Origin: Lineus longissimus
Lineage: Eukaryota; Nemertea; Pilidiophora; Heteronemertea; Lineidae
Direction of reading: 5' to 3'
DNA length: 64,000 bases
NCBI RefSeq assembly: GCF_910592395.1
Contig: NC_088318.1
Location: 992,001-1,056,000, forward strand
Numbering within the stretch: the first letter of the stretch is position 1; the number at the start of each line of letters is the position of its first letter. The notes under the pieces were generated by a model that saw only the letters and a list, made by a program, of their open reading frames with translations, was not told the DNA's origin and ran no database searches. Shown piece by piece: positions 13,101 through 22,910 of this stretch. The translations under genes and the position numbers were made by a program.

Positions 13101-16100
13101 ATCTTGCCTGCCCAGCTGCTGCCTTTAAATAGTCCCTTTAAATATCTGTTTATGTTAATGAGGTTGCAGTAGGGAAGTTCAGCCTAGTGTCGTGCACAGG
13201 CCATGGAATGTACAAAAGAACAGGACTCGCTATTCGAAGGACTATTTTCTATTTACGCCGTGTAGTACATACATGTAGTGTATTGGCACGATCAGGCCGG
13301 ATGCTGCGCACACGATCTGCGCACACGTTGATGAGGCTAAAAGGGGTATTGGGAAATGAGCATTCCTCCTTCCATTCCGACTGAATACCAGTTTTAGTTA
13401 CACCCGCGTTCGCGGCCACAACCATGGCAACAAGATGGAGTTTGCAGACCAGAATTCGCCACAAGACTGGTTTCTGCGTTTCGTTTCTGTGTTTCTGTGT
13501 TTCTGTTTCGTTTCTGTGTTTCTTGTTTTACAACTACCCGCAGAGCACAGGTATTGCTGGTAAACCGTCTACAGAAGTATGGCGATATTCCATCTCTCTG
13601 CTGAGACAGGTCTACCTCAGAAAAACGCTGAATGGAAAAGAGGGTGTTCATGCAGGCCTACCTCTGACACACACGAATCGGATATTTTTCCCTATGCTTC
13701 GACCTTATTCTAGCCAGACTACCTTCAAGAAGAGACCAAGACCTAATCCATTCGAGCCACCTAATACTCTCTCTTCGACTGATGGTGAACCCACGACAAA
13801 CTAGCTGAGACCTTCATGAAGGTCAGAGTCCCCTTCCGAATAACAGGCCAATAGGTTAATAGTTCAGAGCAACCTTGTTGTTTCTGTACCGCCAATGGGA
13901 AAACGTCTTACAAACCAACAAACCTCTCAGCCTCAATTCTTTGGCTAAGAACTTGCTGACCTTGGCGCTCTTTCTATCGAGTTCTTGATGATCAGGAACA
14001 AGGGACTCAAGAATGCATTTCAATTGTGAAGACGGTGTCCAACGAGTTTCCGTACATGCAGGCAGTTCTGCAAAAGGCCCTCAAGAAACGTCCTCGCACT
14101 CGACGCACGGCCACTGAGAAATACTGTAAGTTGAAGCTGATGTACATGTTCTACCATTGACTATATACCGAGAACCAAGTTGTTATATTGAGCCATCATA
14201 AACCAGACAGCAAGGTGTAGCAAGTGGGAAGAATATATTATTTTGATTGTGATTGTCGGGCTTTATCTACCATTTCTTGAACAGACTGTATGCAAGAATG
14301 TTTGCCTAGAGCTCTATCTTACCACCAAACAAGCATGCATGAAGACTAAATATAAGTGGGTTTCTTTCATCATGCGTTTTACCTAGCATACAGAGATGCC
14401 TATAGAGAAGATATAGACCTGCCCGTCCCTGTACACCTATATACATACTTGATGAAGGCTGGCAAGATGGCAGGTGGTACCAGGCAAGTGAGCAGAAGAA
14501 ACCATCGATGAAGTGGCAACTGCTAACTAACGAAGGAAAGGCTGTATTCATTGAATGTTGCATGAACCCCAGTAAGAGAAGCATAATTAACAAGATGAAG
14601 ATAGTAACACTGTGGAACAAGAGTACCCTGGAGAAGGTCTCACGAATCTAACTAAGATCATTTCAGTACTTTTGAGGAATCAACTCGTGAAGCAGTTACT
14701 ATCATACCACCAAAGCAGGATTTTCACAGGCTGATGGCAATATAGGAGGCGGTAAACTTCAAAAGGTAGATGTCGGGCCTGCTACACGGTACCAAAAGAA
14801 CGATCTGCCCGTTATGAAACTACATGTACCGAATTTCAAAGTTTAACCCCTACCGTATACTCCGAGTACCAAGACCCGCACGAATCAGTATCGTCTGAAC
14901 ACATCGTTGTATTCCATAAACCATTCCCCCGTGAACGAACAGGTCCGTACTCGTTGTGGAGATAGGACAACCAGACGTTGTAACATGACCTGTGAGGGGT
15001 TTTAGGGCCTGCCATTTCGATTTGACGTGTCCTTCAGACATGTGGCTATGCACAACCCAGGAACAAAGTCAGTTGTTAAGGATGGTACTTAATCGATTTT
15101 CAAACTCGGCATTGGAAACATGTTGCATTCTGGACTGGTCAGCTTATCATGGCGTTTTGGCTTGCAATGGTCTTTCGCCTTATCATTGTCTTTGAATACA
15201 CCAATCCTAAGAATGTCATTAACTCATCACACAATCCAGTACACAAGGCACATATTAGTTCAACACCTAATTGTATTTGATTAATAACAATGTTAACTTA
15301 AGACGTCCACCTGATGTTCAAGTATTGAGAATATTACAAAGTGGTAATAAAGAACCTAACCAATGTTAAGTATATACTCCAGTGATAATGTAGTTCGTTT
15401 GACCAGTCACTTATGATTTTAAAGGAGGATAGGTTGAGCATGAGGTATGTTGTTTTTTTCATACGAAAATGGCTTCCGGCTGGACCGTTCTCCACACAGG
15501 AGCGTTGAAAAATCACTAACTGCAATTCGTTGAAATTTTCAAATATTTTCATTTTAACCTTCACACAGGCCCATACTATAGTGAATGCAGAACACGACCA
15601 AGTCTGATACTTCGAAGAAGATGAAAAACAAGAACCAAAGCCGACAAATTTCCAACAAGAAGAGCTAGCCCGGGAATCATTATTATGGGATGATAGTGAT
15701 GGTAGACCACTTTTTGAGCCTTCTTTTCTTACACACCGATTGATATTTTGAATATCTGCACCAAAAGACACATTTCAGCCTGCGATCAATTGGTTGATGG
15801 TTCACAAAAAAAGAACCGACGGCTGACTGTTGGCAAGTCAAGAAAGAAGGCCTACCTCTGCTGGCGGATAGATCCAATATTCGCTGATAGCGCCGTGGAA
15901 AGAAGCTGCTCCCAAAGGTATTGATGTAGAGCAGGCTAGGAGCAGAGGAAAGGAACGCTTGGAAACCTGATAGTTTGCTGGAAGCACTACCATTAGCATT
16001 AAAGCCACCTGTCTGTGAAGCCAACCGGCTAATAACAAAATGGCCGACTGAATCACAAAATGGCTGATTGAAAAGCAATCAATGTATTTACAAAGATCTA

Positions 16101-18518
16101 TCCAGTTTCTGGAACACTAATATGGAAGTCAGAGACTTCGCTGGGACTGGCCTTGAACCCAATATAGATATTGTAGCTATTAACATGATAATGTGGAAGT
16201 CTGAATGCACATCAGAGGGCAAAGCACCCGATCTCGCAGTTCGTACATTGTCCTCAGAAATTATTTTGCGATAGAACCACTGTGACAAAAACAAACCAAC
16301 GCCCAAAACAGTACTGGGGACAGACAGTCTAGCCAAGGTCATCTGTCAACATGACATTTGAATCAGTTTGTGGCAAATGATTTGATGAATAACCTGGAGG
16401 AAAGTTGCAAAACCTAACCATTTGCATGCGGGGCGCAGCATGGCAGGCAGCAGTGTGTAAAAAGCAGCATGGGCGAGGCGATCGTTTCTACATCCGACCA
16501 ACTGTCATGGCCGCCAGAATGCTGCACCAGGCAAGCATCATTCGGTTTGCTCGCCGGTTTCGAAGAATTTGCAGAAGCGAAATTTAGACTAAGACTTACG
16601 TGATATGAGATGATATGGGGAGCGTACGTGTCAAGCACAGAATCATCATAATACGAGAGTTTCGCCGGGTACCACACCATTTTCAAAAATGTCTTCCACG
16701 CCACAAGCTGAGATTGCGAATCGCACACGAACACCAAGCAAAAGAACCTCCCTTAAACCCGCGACCGATGTGAACACCACTGAGCTAGACATGCAGGTGG
16801 GCGGACTTAAGATAGAATTCATTTTTCCAAAATCAATATAGCTACCTTTTTCACTTTCTATATCCACTCTGTACCGAAGTGAAGAAGCTCCCAGTCTTCG
16901 CGCTATCTCTCTTCGCCTACCTGAGTAGTCACTGTTTTTCTTATTAGCCGACTCTAAGCTACAAGGCTATCGGAGGAAGTACGTGGCTGGCTATAAATAC
17001 ACGCTATGTGTGGTAAGGCTGTATCTTGTTACCATCTAAGTATTTGCGGCCATTTTGAATTTAGTTCTTACCTGGGCCGCTAGGAGGCTGCGACTGGTTG
17101 TCAATCAGAATCGCTGAAATTGATTCATGCAGGGAAGATCTCAGCAGTACCAATTAAACCATAACCAAGCTTCTTGCGAACTTTTCTGAAAGCAATGCCG
17201 GGGGTCAAACAACTGGGTCACCCAGATCCTTTCAGAAATCGCACAACAAACTCATGGACAACATTGAGGCAAAGTAAACAACGAACGAGCTATAGCTCAG
17301 AGATCCTCACCAAGACGCTTCAGAGAGACTAATCATGCTCTCCATCTCATATCATGTTGTTTAAACCTCTCATGTTCCCGACGAGCTCAAGAATAATGAA
17401 ATATTTTGCGAGCAAGCTAAACATCTCAATTCCAACGTATCCAAGCCACTAGCCTATAACAATACCCATGCCGGAGTTTTGTACATTTGATGTGTAGACC
17501 TTTGTATGTCTAATATTAGTTTGTTTGATCATAACGTTGCTTAGGCCCTTCACGTTGGTAGTGACCCAACTTCAATACACTTTTTCAGTATAATAAGTAC
17601 GCTGGTATGTAAGTGCATGTGGGGAATGCATGTATCAACATGGGCAGGTTTCACAATCCTAAAAAAGAAAAAAATGCGAAGTGGGCAAATGTACTTTATC
17701 GACAATTGTTTTAATTTCTCCGATTCTTCTTATACAACTAAGTACAAATGATAGTGATTTGCGAATCAGCAAAGGACTTTCGTACTTTGTACTTCACTAT
17801 TGGAGTGTATTCGTACGGATTGCGAAACCTGCCTCACACAAACAGGCCGTCATAAATATGATGATATGTGTTAATATACCAACATAACCTGGTTTCAATG
17901 ACAGGATGATAGCTGGGTTTGGGATAGGTTTGAGCTGGGAAGACATGGTATGCACGCACTTATGCAGCAGTTTCAGTGTTGAGCATTTCGTACCGAAGAT
18001 GACAACAAATATATATATCCCTGAAAAAAACAGCATTAGTAGGTGTTGTTAATGAATATTACATGTCAAGTTTTTTGTCATGGAATACACTGAATTAAGG
18101 TCGCAGTGCGCTGATGAAGATGTTAATATGTAGCCGAGAAACAAAAATAACGCGAGTCAGCCGTAGCCAGCTATCTTCCGTTTAGTTTGAGGTGTTATAG
18201 AATTCGAACTGTTACCTCAGTGTCGGTATTGGATGTCTCACAAGACACTGATCCGGTGGAGCTGTCACTCACCCAACACCTCGGCGAGGCGCCTCGATTT
18301 TGGCCTACACTTAAGCTCCAACCTCATGGTGGTCGGTGAGGCAACCAACATCGACAGTTTGGTATCAATTCCTTTATTAGAAGCAGTTGCTGGTATTAGA
18401 TAGCATGGCGATACAGATGAGATGAAGAAAGGCTGGAATGAGAGAGTAGTCTTACCGTCTCAGACTCGATGGCCGAGAATCGCACTTTCCTATCCCGCAT
18501 CATGCTATCGTGCCTGCC
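3645..18518 (-). CDS. Uncharacterised multi-exon gene for a disordered protein with PP1-docking motifs (5' end not found)
   Basis: Five exons join in frame: 18518-18456, 12017-11891, 11571-11435, 8009-6912 and 4136-3645, giving 638 residues plus a stop. Each junction has CAG or TAG acceptors and GTAAGN-type donors, and the phases agree (0, 0, 1, 0, 0). The product is hydrophilic, rich in Ser, Asp, Tyr and Arg, without a signal peptide, membrane segment or recognised domain. Three short motifs stand out: KVRF in the first exon, SILK in the second and RVIF, with basic residues before and acidic residues after, in the fourth. SILK and RVxF are known docking sequences for protein phosphatase 1, so a scaffold or PP1-targeting role is a reasonable inference, not a demonstrated one. 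The first exon has two Met codons and could hold the start, but the acceptor before it suggests a further 5' exon. A second 3' exon at 1092-2651 is an alternative end. Confidence 0.6.
4204..4232. repeat. Short 10-bp tandem repeat
   Basis: Three near-identical copies of a TTTCTATATT-like unit in the intron just upstream of the terminal exon. Too short to say more. Confidence 0.5.
4690..4770 (+). repeat. tRNA-derived SINE fragment
   Basis: Contains an A-box-like stretch (TGGCCCAGCGATTAAGG) and a B-box (GGTTCGAGCC) at the spacing of a pol III internal promoter, with flanks that almost form an acceptor stem (ATCG and CGAT). It resembles Ser/Leu-type tRNA heads of invertebrate SINEs. The anticodon arm does not fold cleanly, so this is not called a functional tRNA. 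Confidence 0.5.
4860..6880. other. Intron sequence, no further exon recognised
   Basis: Non-coding between exons 3645-4136 and 6912-8009. It includes a CpG-richer patch at about 4970-5230, a tRNA-like B-box fragment near 5670 and a (CA)n run at about 6008-6022. Open frames here are short and lack coding character. Confidence 0.5.
6912..8009 (-). CDS. Large central exon of the disordered-protein gene
   Basis: Exactly 366 codons, entered in phase 0 after a pyrimidine-rich TCGGCAG acceptor and left in phase 0 at AAG|GTAATC. Composition is Asp/Glu/Tyr/Ser/Arg-rich with repeated YDD, YLDD and SPYxSP-like pieces. RVIF is at residues 171-174 of the exon, preceded by PKR and followed by TAP and an acidic run (SDDEDDE), the usual setting of an RVxF PP1-docking site. 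The last 40 residues (about from RSRLDQTEAW) look more ordered and could form a short helix. No known domain is seen. Confidence 0.75.
8640..8690 (+). repeat. tRNA-like SINE remnant (B-box half)
   Basis: CCCCGGGTTCGATACCCGG forms a perfect T-arm with a B-box, but no matching acceptor stem or A-box half is present. Most likely the 3' part of a degraded tRNA-derived SINE. Confidence 0.35.
9427..9592. mobile_element. Degenerate inverted-repeat element (MITE-like)
   Basis: The left arm starts CGGCAGGCGGTAGAAC and the right arm, reverse-complemented, starts CGGTCGGCAGAAGGTC. Both continue with matching blocks such as ACAAAATTTYCAGATTTTG and CCGGTTA. The arms are about 75 bp and clearly related but diverged. 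No target duplication is clear. Confidence 0.5.
9885..9950. repeat. Imperfect hairpin
   Basis: CGAACAATGGTTTCA on the left pairs exactly with TGAAACCATTGTTCG on the right across a loop of about 15 nt. The outer parts (ACACGAAC and GTTCGTGT) also pair. It may be a short palindromic transposon relic. Confidence 0.5.
11435..11571 (-). CDS. Internal exon of the disordered-protein gene
   Basis: 137 nt from a TTCTTCAG acceptor to a CTG|GTAAGT donor. Two bases complete a split Asp codon from the previous exon, giving a run of four Asp. The peptide then has Lys/Arg/Leu-rich character around RTLHRLAVDTLDDNDE and SEITNKL, perhaps a short amphipathic helix. It exits in phase 0, matching the 8009 acceptor. 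Confidence 0.7.
11891..12017 (-). CDS. Internal exon carrying the SILK motif
   Basis: 127 nt: CTTGCAG acceptor, TATG|GTAAGC donor, leaving in phase 1 to match the 11571 exon. Starts GPSGHKGHSILKKESS. SILK (11982-11993) fits the [GS]IL[RK] PP1-docking motif. The rest is Ser/Tyr/Asp-rich and probably disordered. Confidence 0.7.
12541..13548. mobile_element. Non-autonomous Mutator-like element with 9-bp target duplication
   Basis: The element spans 12550-13539. Its terminal inverted repeats start GGGTAGTTGTAAAACAAGAA and run about 70 bp, nearly identical, made largely of CAGAAAC-type sub-repeats. It is flanked by the direct repeat GCAGAGCAC at 12541-12549 and 13540-13548. A 9-bp duplication with long TIRs is the signature of the Mutator (MULE) superfamily. 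The 850-bp interior has two G homopolymers (about 12780 and 13057) and no transposase frame, so the element is non-autonomous. It sits in an intron. The high TIR identity suggests a fairly recent insertion. Confidence 0.8.
13996..14125 (+). other. Candidate plus-strand exon, unrecognised
   Basis: A 130-nt open segment lies between an acceptor-like TGATCAG and a donor ACT|GTAAGT. It reads as 43 codons with a basic stretch (KKRPRTRRTATEKY) preceded by a helix-like SNEFPYMQAVLQKAL. It is antisense to an intron of the surrounding gene. No partner exon was identified. It could be a transposon-gene remnant or a chance frame. Confidence 0.2.
14126..16590. other. Intron sequence, no confident feature
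   Basis: Non-coding. A minus-strand segment at about 15859-16017 has acceptor-like and AGAG|GTAGGCC donor-like ends with an open frame between, but its phase (1 to 1) does not fit the exons on either side, so it is not called. Confidence 0.4.
16600..16707 (-). CDS. Candidate in-phase cassette exon
   Basis: Exactly 36 codons between an acceptor (GCAATCTCAG) and a strong donor (CAC|GTAAGT). It is open in phase 0, which is the phase of the junction between exons 18456-18518 and 11891-12017. The peptide contains KLSYYDDSVLDTY, in the same Tyr-Asp-Asp style as the rest of the gene. Whether it is used is inference from phase and composition only. Confidence 0.4.
18456..18518 (-). CDS. Upstream exon carrying a KVRF motif
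   Basis: 63 nt, 21 codons, phase 0 to 0, between a TTGCACTCTAG acceptor and an ACG|GTAAGA donor. It encodes GRHDSMMRDRKVRFSAIESE plus T. KVRF preceded by Arg fits the RVxF PP1-docking consensus. Two adjacent Met codons could be the start if the exon is first in the coding sequence. Confidence 0.55.
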
Positions 18519-21500
18519 CTAGAGTGCAAGAAGTGAGAGCAATGCATAACAGTCGTGCAAGCGCCATTTAGTCTCCAATGTTGACTAACATCGCTAAACC
18601 AAAGGTTGGCTGAGCATCCACAAACGAAAGGTAGGGACCCACTGATCAAGGAAGATTTTACTTAAACTTCAATTTTCCGAGTGTCACCAGTGACCTATTA
18701 GCTTACTGGACTTCTTCACTCTACTGATAACTCTGATTCGATTCAACCCCTCCCAGAAGATATGTCTCAATAATGTTGATCAAAAGATAGAAATGGGATC
18801 GAGACAATGGTGAAGGAACTCAAATTCTTGCTGATACAGCAAACAGGTACAAAGGACAAAATTAATGTTGTAGCATTATCTGGAGTCTGGTATTTCCTTT
18901 CCGGCTAAAATAAAAAAAATTGCACCACCCTTTCTTTGGGACTCTGATTTCGCTAAGTTGGATTCATGATTGCAATAAAGATACTGTTAGTTAGCATGAT
19001 ATCAATCGCTCTAAGCATCGAATGATTTACTGAAAAGTTGTGAAAGCATGTATTCTGTGTTGTGTATCAATCTGTGGTCCAGCATACTGTGCTCTGGTCG
19101 TTGTCAGTTGATGTAGTGTGTGCATTAAGTATGCTTTATGTTCGATTGACATTCGAATGCTATGCCATCCTGAGATTCAGGGTTTTTCCACTCCTACGTC
19201 ATATATTGTAAAATCGAGAGCGGAGTGTATTGCAAACCACTGTATGCGAGGATGATGCTATCCATGTGAAGTATAAGCTTGCTAAGTCATTTCAATTTCA
19301 TCTAAGAGTAAAAACAAGTAGTTGCTTCGGACTAAGTTTCTGGGTGGGGAATAGTCATTGGGGAGAGGTAAAGCAAAGAATATGTTGATGCGAAGTGAGT
19401 ACAGCAGTAAGTAAGTCATTCCTGGTAGTGCTCCTGTTCAACTCATCTCAAATCATCAGCTTTTTCCCATCAAAAAGCCGCTACCCAATGAAATAAGTGT
19501 TGTTCAGGTATCCGTCTATTGCAACAGAAAGAAATGTTAGATGAGCTATGACTTGGTTAGCTCTGAAATGTGACGCAGATGCAGGCGAGAGCATTGTGAG
19601 TTTTATTTAGCCTGAGCTCGTGCTTGAGTTCAAGACTTCATCCGCCATTTTCCTTAGCAGGAATAAGGGACTTTCGATCAGGTATTATCCAATCAGAAGA
19701 AAGCTACTAATATTATGCATGTTCCAGCCATGTATTTCAGTGTGTCACGTGTGCCATGATGAATCTCATTGGCCAATACCTGAACAGACGTCCTAAATAG
19801 TGGTAAATGCACTTCTTGTTCGACACGCCAATTAGTTACAGGACAACGCTTTCTCCCGGGTTCCAGATTCTTTGGCATTGCATGATACATGAAATGAGCA
19901 TTTGATGAGGCAAAAGCAGGTGGTGGTTGGATAAGATTGAGCAAAGGATGATTACTCTACAACCTGTTGATTTAGATCATACTTGATAGTACCGGTTGAG
20001 CTCCTACTGATGGAGAGTTGATTACGCAGAAACTCGAGCGAATACTTGAAAAAGCGGTAGCTATAAGTCATTAGGCTGGGTGATTTCGTGTGCATGAAAG
20101 GTATATTTTACTACTCTTCGACTTGGAAGGATGAAGGTTACTCCTCTACAGCTTTTGATGGTAAAAAAGACAACCTTTACAGTATCTGTGTTGCCATTCA
20201 GGGTATCCTTGGGCGACAATGAATCAACGAGGTCAGAAAACCCCAAAGGTCTACATGAGAGTTTTGCCAAGGGAAACTTTGTTATGCAGGTCAATGACTT
20301 TATCTACAGGCAATGACGATACATCGTTGTTCCGACCAGAAGATAACGTCGTCTACCCTTGTTGCCGCCGTGGGGCATCACCTATTGAAGTTAATCTTTG
20401 ACAGCAATGGCTCCAAGAGGATGGAGAGATGTAAACACCCACCTGTTGGTGATAAGAATGGTCTATAAAGTGTGGCCAACGGGTGCCAAGAGACACATGG
20501 GCATGGTAAAAAAAATATGACCACATCGTGCCAAGGAAATCACCACCACGTAGATTAGCGGGTTTGTTTCGGCCAAAAATGGCGATCTCACGCATGTGGC
20601 AACTACGTTCGCATTCACCACTTTCGTTAAACAGCGATCTTGTGAGGCTTCGTGAGAGCATTGGCCAAACAGATGCCTCTTATAATCCTTCGCGGGCGAA
20701 GCCTTAAAAATCGATCCAGTCCACAGTGGTATTTGCCAAAGTATCCCGGTCAATTTCACTGGCTGGAGTGGTTAATGAGAAACTTGAACATATCTGTTTC
20801 CTGAAGCACATTTTACGTATGGCATGCAATAAGACTTCTCTTCCCCAATAAAGGCAGAAATAAATGGTTCAATAAGTAAGAGTTGTCCAACAATGTTGAG
20901 TCGGTGATAACTGTGATAAGCCTGTCTCCATCTCAAAATCTATTGGTCTAGAGCTATGGATAGATAAGACGTACAGTGAAAGAAACCGTTCCTCAACAAG
21001 GATCGGTGGCTGTCATATTCCTGATGCCGTGTTATCTTGTTACCCGTAGGACATCCATCTATTTCACTCTCGGCTAACATGGAGTTCATGTGCATCAAGG
21101 CAATCAGTCCACAGTTAATGTTCAGGGGATTGAGCTAGACGTGAAATAAGAGTGGGCCAAGGAACGTTTTTATTGACCGGATAAACAAATGCCAAGGTAA
21201 CTATAACCATTTCCGTGGCATCCCGTGAAATCTCGTTCCGCGAGATTGTCAGTGATTCCAATTACCACGTGATGCGAATTGATACAAGTCAACCAAATTG
21301 TGACGATAGTGAAAGCAATGAAACCATGCCGCCACACATGAACTATTTTGTAGCAAAGTGTCAAAGAAAATCATAATGCTGATCTGGGCCTATGACAATT
21401 TTGTTACCACGCTTGAGGATATCATTTAGAAAAAGTTGTTGTCACCGAAGACCTCAGATCTTACTCCATCGTCAATGAAAAATATATCCCTCAGTAGCAA

Positions 21501-22501
21501 AACAAGTAAATCATTTGTAAACACAAACAAGTAGATGGGTATTTCAAGGATACTGATTTAGCAAGGCAAGGTTTGGAGACCTGGGACCAGTGACAGGAGT
21601 ATTCCAAGCATGCAAGTGTTTAGCACGGGAGGCAGCTAAGCTCGCAGCATACCAAGCTAAAGTACATGAGGTGGAGTAAAAGAAGGCCTACCTAGTCTAC
21701 TGACGTTACGTGGCAGCTGATTTGAGCAACCTGTCTGCAAAAATACTTGTCTTCGATACTAAGATAGACCTTCTTTGGGAGAAAAAGTAGTTGGTGGTTT
21801 ATAGCAACGTGAGAGGTTTGACGAGCGATACCAAACAGCTGTTCCCAAATCAACATTTTCTTATGCTCAATCAGTCCTCAACTTCAAAAGAGGTTACCTT
21901 CTCGCTGACGAAAGCTGCTGTTGGAAAAATCAAATAACTAAACCGAGGGATACGGGGACAGATTACACAGTTTCCCGACAACAGTCCTAGCGAAAAGAAT
22001 TTATTCTCAAGTCATTGAGAGAGGACAAGTGTTTTGCAGCCCGGAGAAGTATATCGTTGAGCGTCAATACAGCACTGAACCAATGAGCTCACTTGTATCA
22101 AATCAGATAGTTGATTTCGTTCCAGAGATAGAAGAAGGACGAAGACCTAGCGATCACAATAGTAGACCCAGAACCATAGGGAAAAATGTGGACATCAAAA
22201 AGTGCATTAGATATTGACGGTAGAGCAGGGAATTCGCGTACTTACCAATGATTTGTCATCGCAAAATGATACGAGAAAAGCATCCTTCATCATACTTGTC
22301 ATTGACGTTCAGACCAGACTGACCGTTTGGTAGGCGTATACTTACCAAACTGACATCGTACGACGATCGAAAACAGATGTGCAACTTATTGTTTAGAAAA
22401 ATAAACTCCAGTGCTTCTACTCTCGATATGAAAAAAAACACGAAATACCCCAAATTGGACAGATTCTGAAAACGAACTCGGAGGCCGCGATTATACTACA
22501 C

Positions 22502-22910
22502 AGAGTTCACGTTTTCATATGAATAACGCGTCACTGCTTCATTTTTCAAGCCTGACATGAAGAACAAACAAGTCGTTTCCACAGAGCGGGCTACATACGA
22601 TTCACGATGTCACTTTTCACCCTCACGTCGTGTTTTCAAGCCTAAGTCAGTTAACCTGTAAGTGAAACATGAAAATGAATCCTGTATAACTCCAGCCTAA
22701 GGCTGGGTTTTACAGAGTTCACGTTGTCACTTGTCAAGTTTCACTTGTCACGAGTTACCCATGTTAAAAAGACGACGTGAGTGTGAAAGGTGACAACGTG
22801 AATCGTATGTAACCCGCTCTTTGGAAACGACTTGTTCATTCGTCATGCCACCAAAGAGTGAACATTGACACGTTAGGCCTACATCACGTCAAAACGTGCA
22901 CTATATATAT
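22502..22910. mobile_element. Inverted pair of one MITE family
   Basis: A minus-type copy (about 22720-22910) and an inverted partner (about 22502-22645) share AACAAGTCGTTTCC, AGAGCGGG, TACATACGATTCACG, TGTCAC and CTCACGTCGT blocks. The outer ends carry AGTTCACGT or TGCACGTTTTG, and the inner part reads GAGTTCACGTTGTCAC. A third copy lies at 30505-30655. No coding capacity. This fits either one foldback element or two copies inserted head to head. Confidence 0.6.

Noticed and set aside
13424-13804. 126-codon plus-strand frame
   Set aside because: It runs out of the Mutator-like TIR, where the CAGAAAC sub-repeats give a low-complexity Phe/Cys/Ser stretch; no independent coding signal.
15859-16017. 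Minus-strand open segment with splice-like ends
   Set aside because: Phase 1 to 1 does not fit the neighbouring exons and no partner was found.
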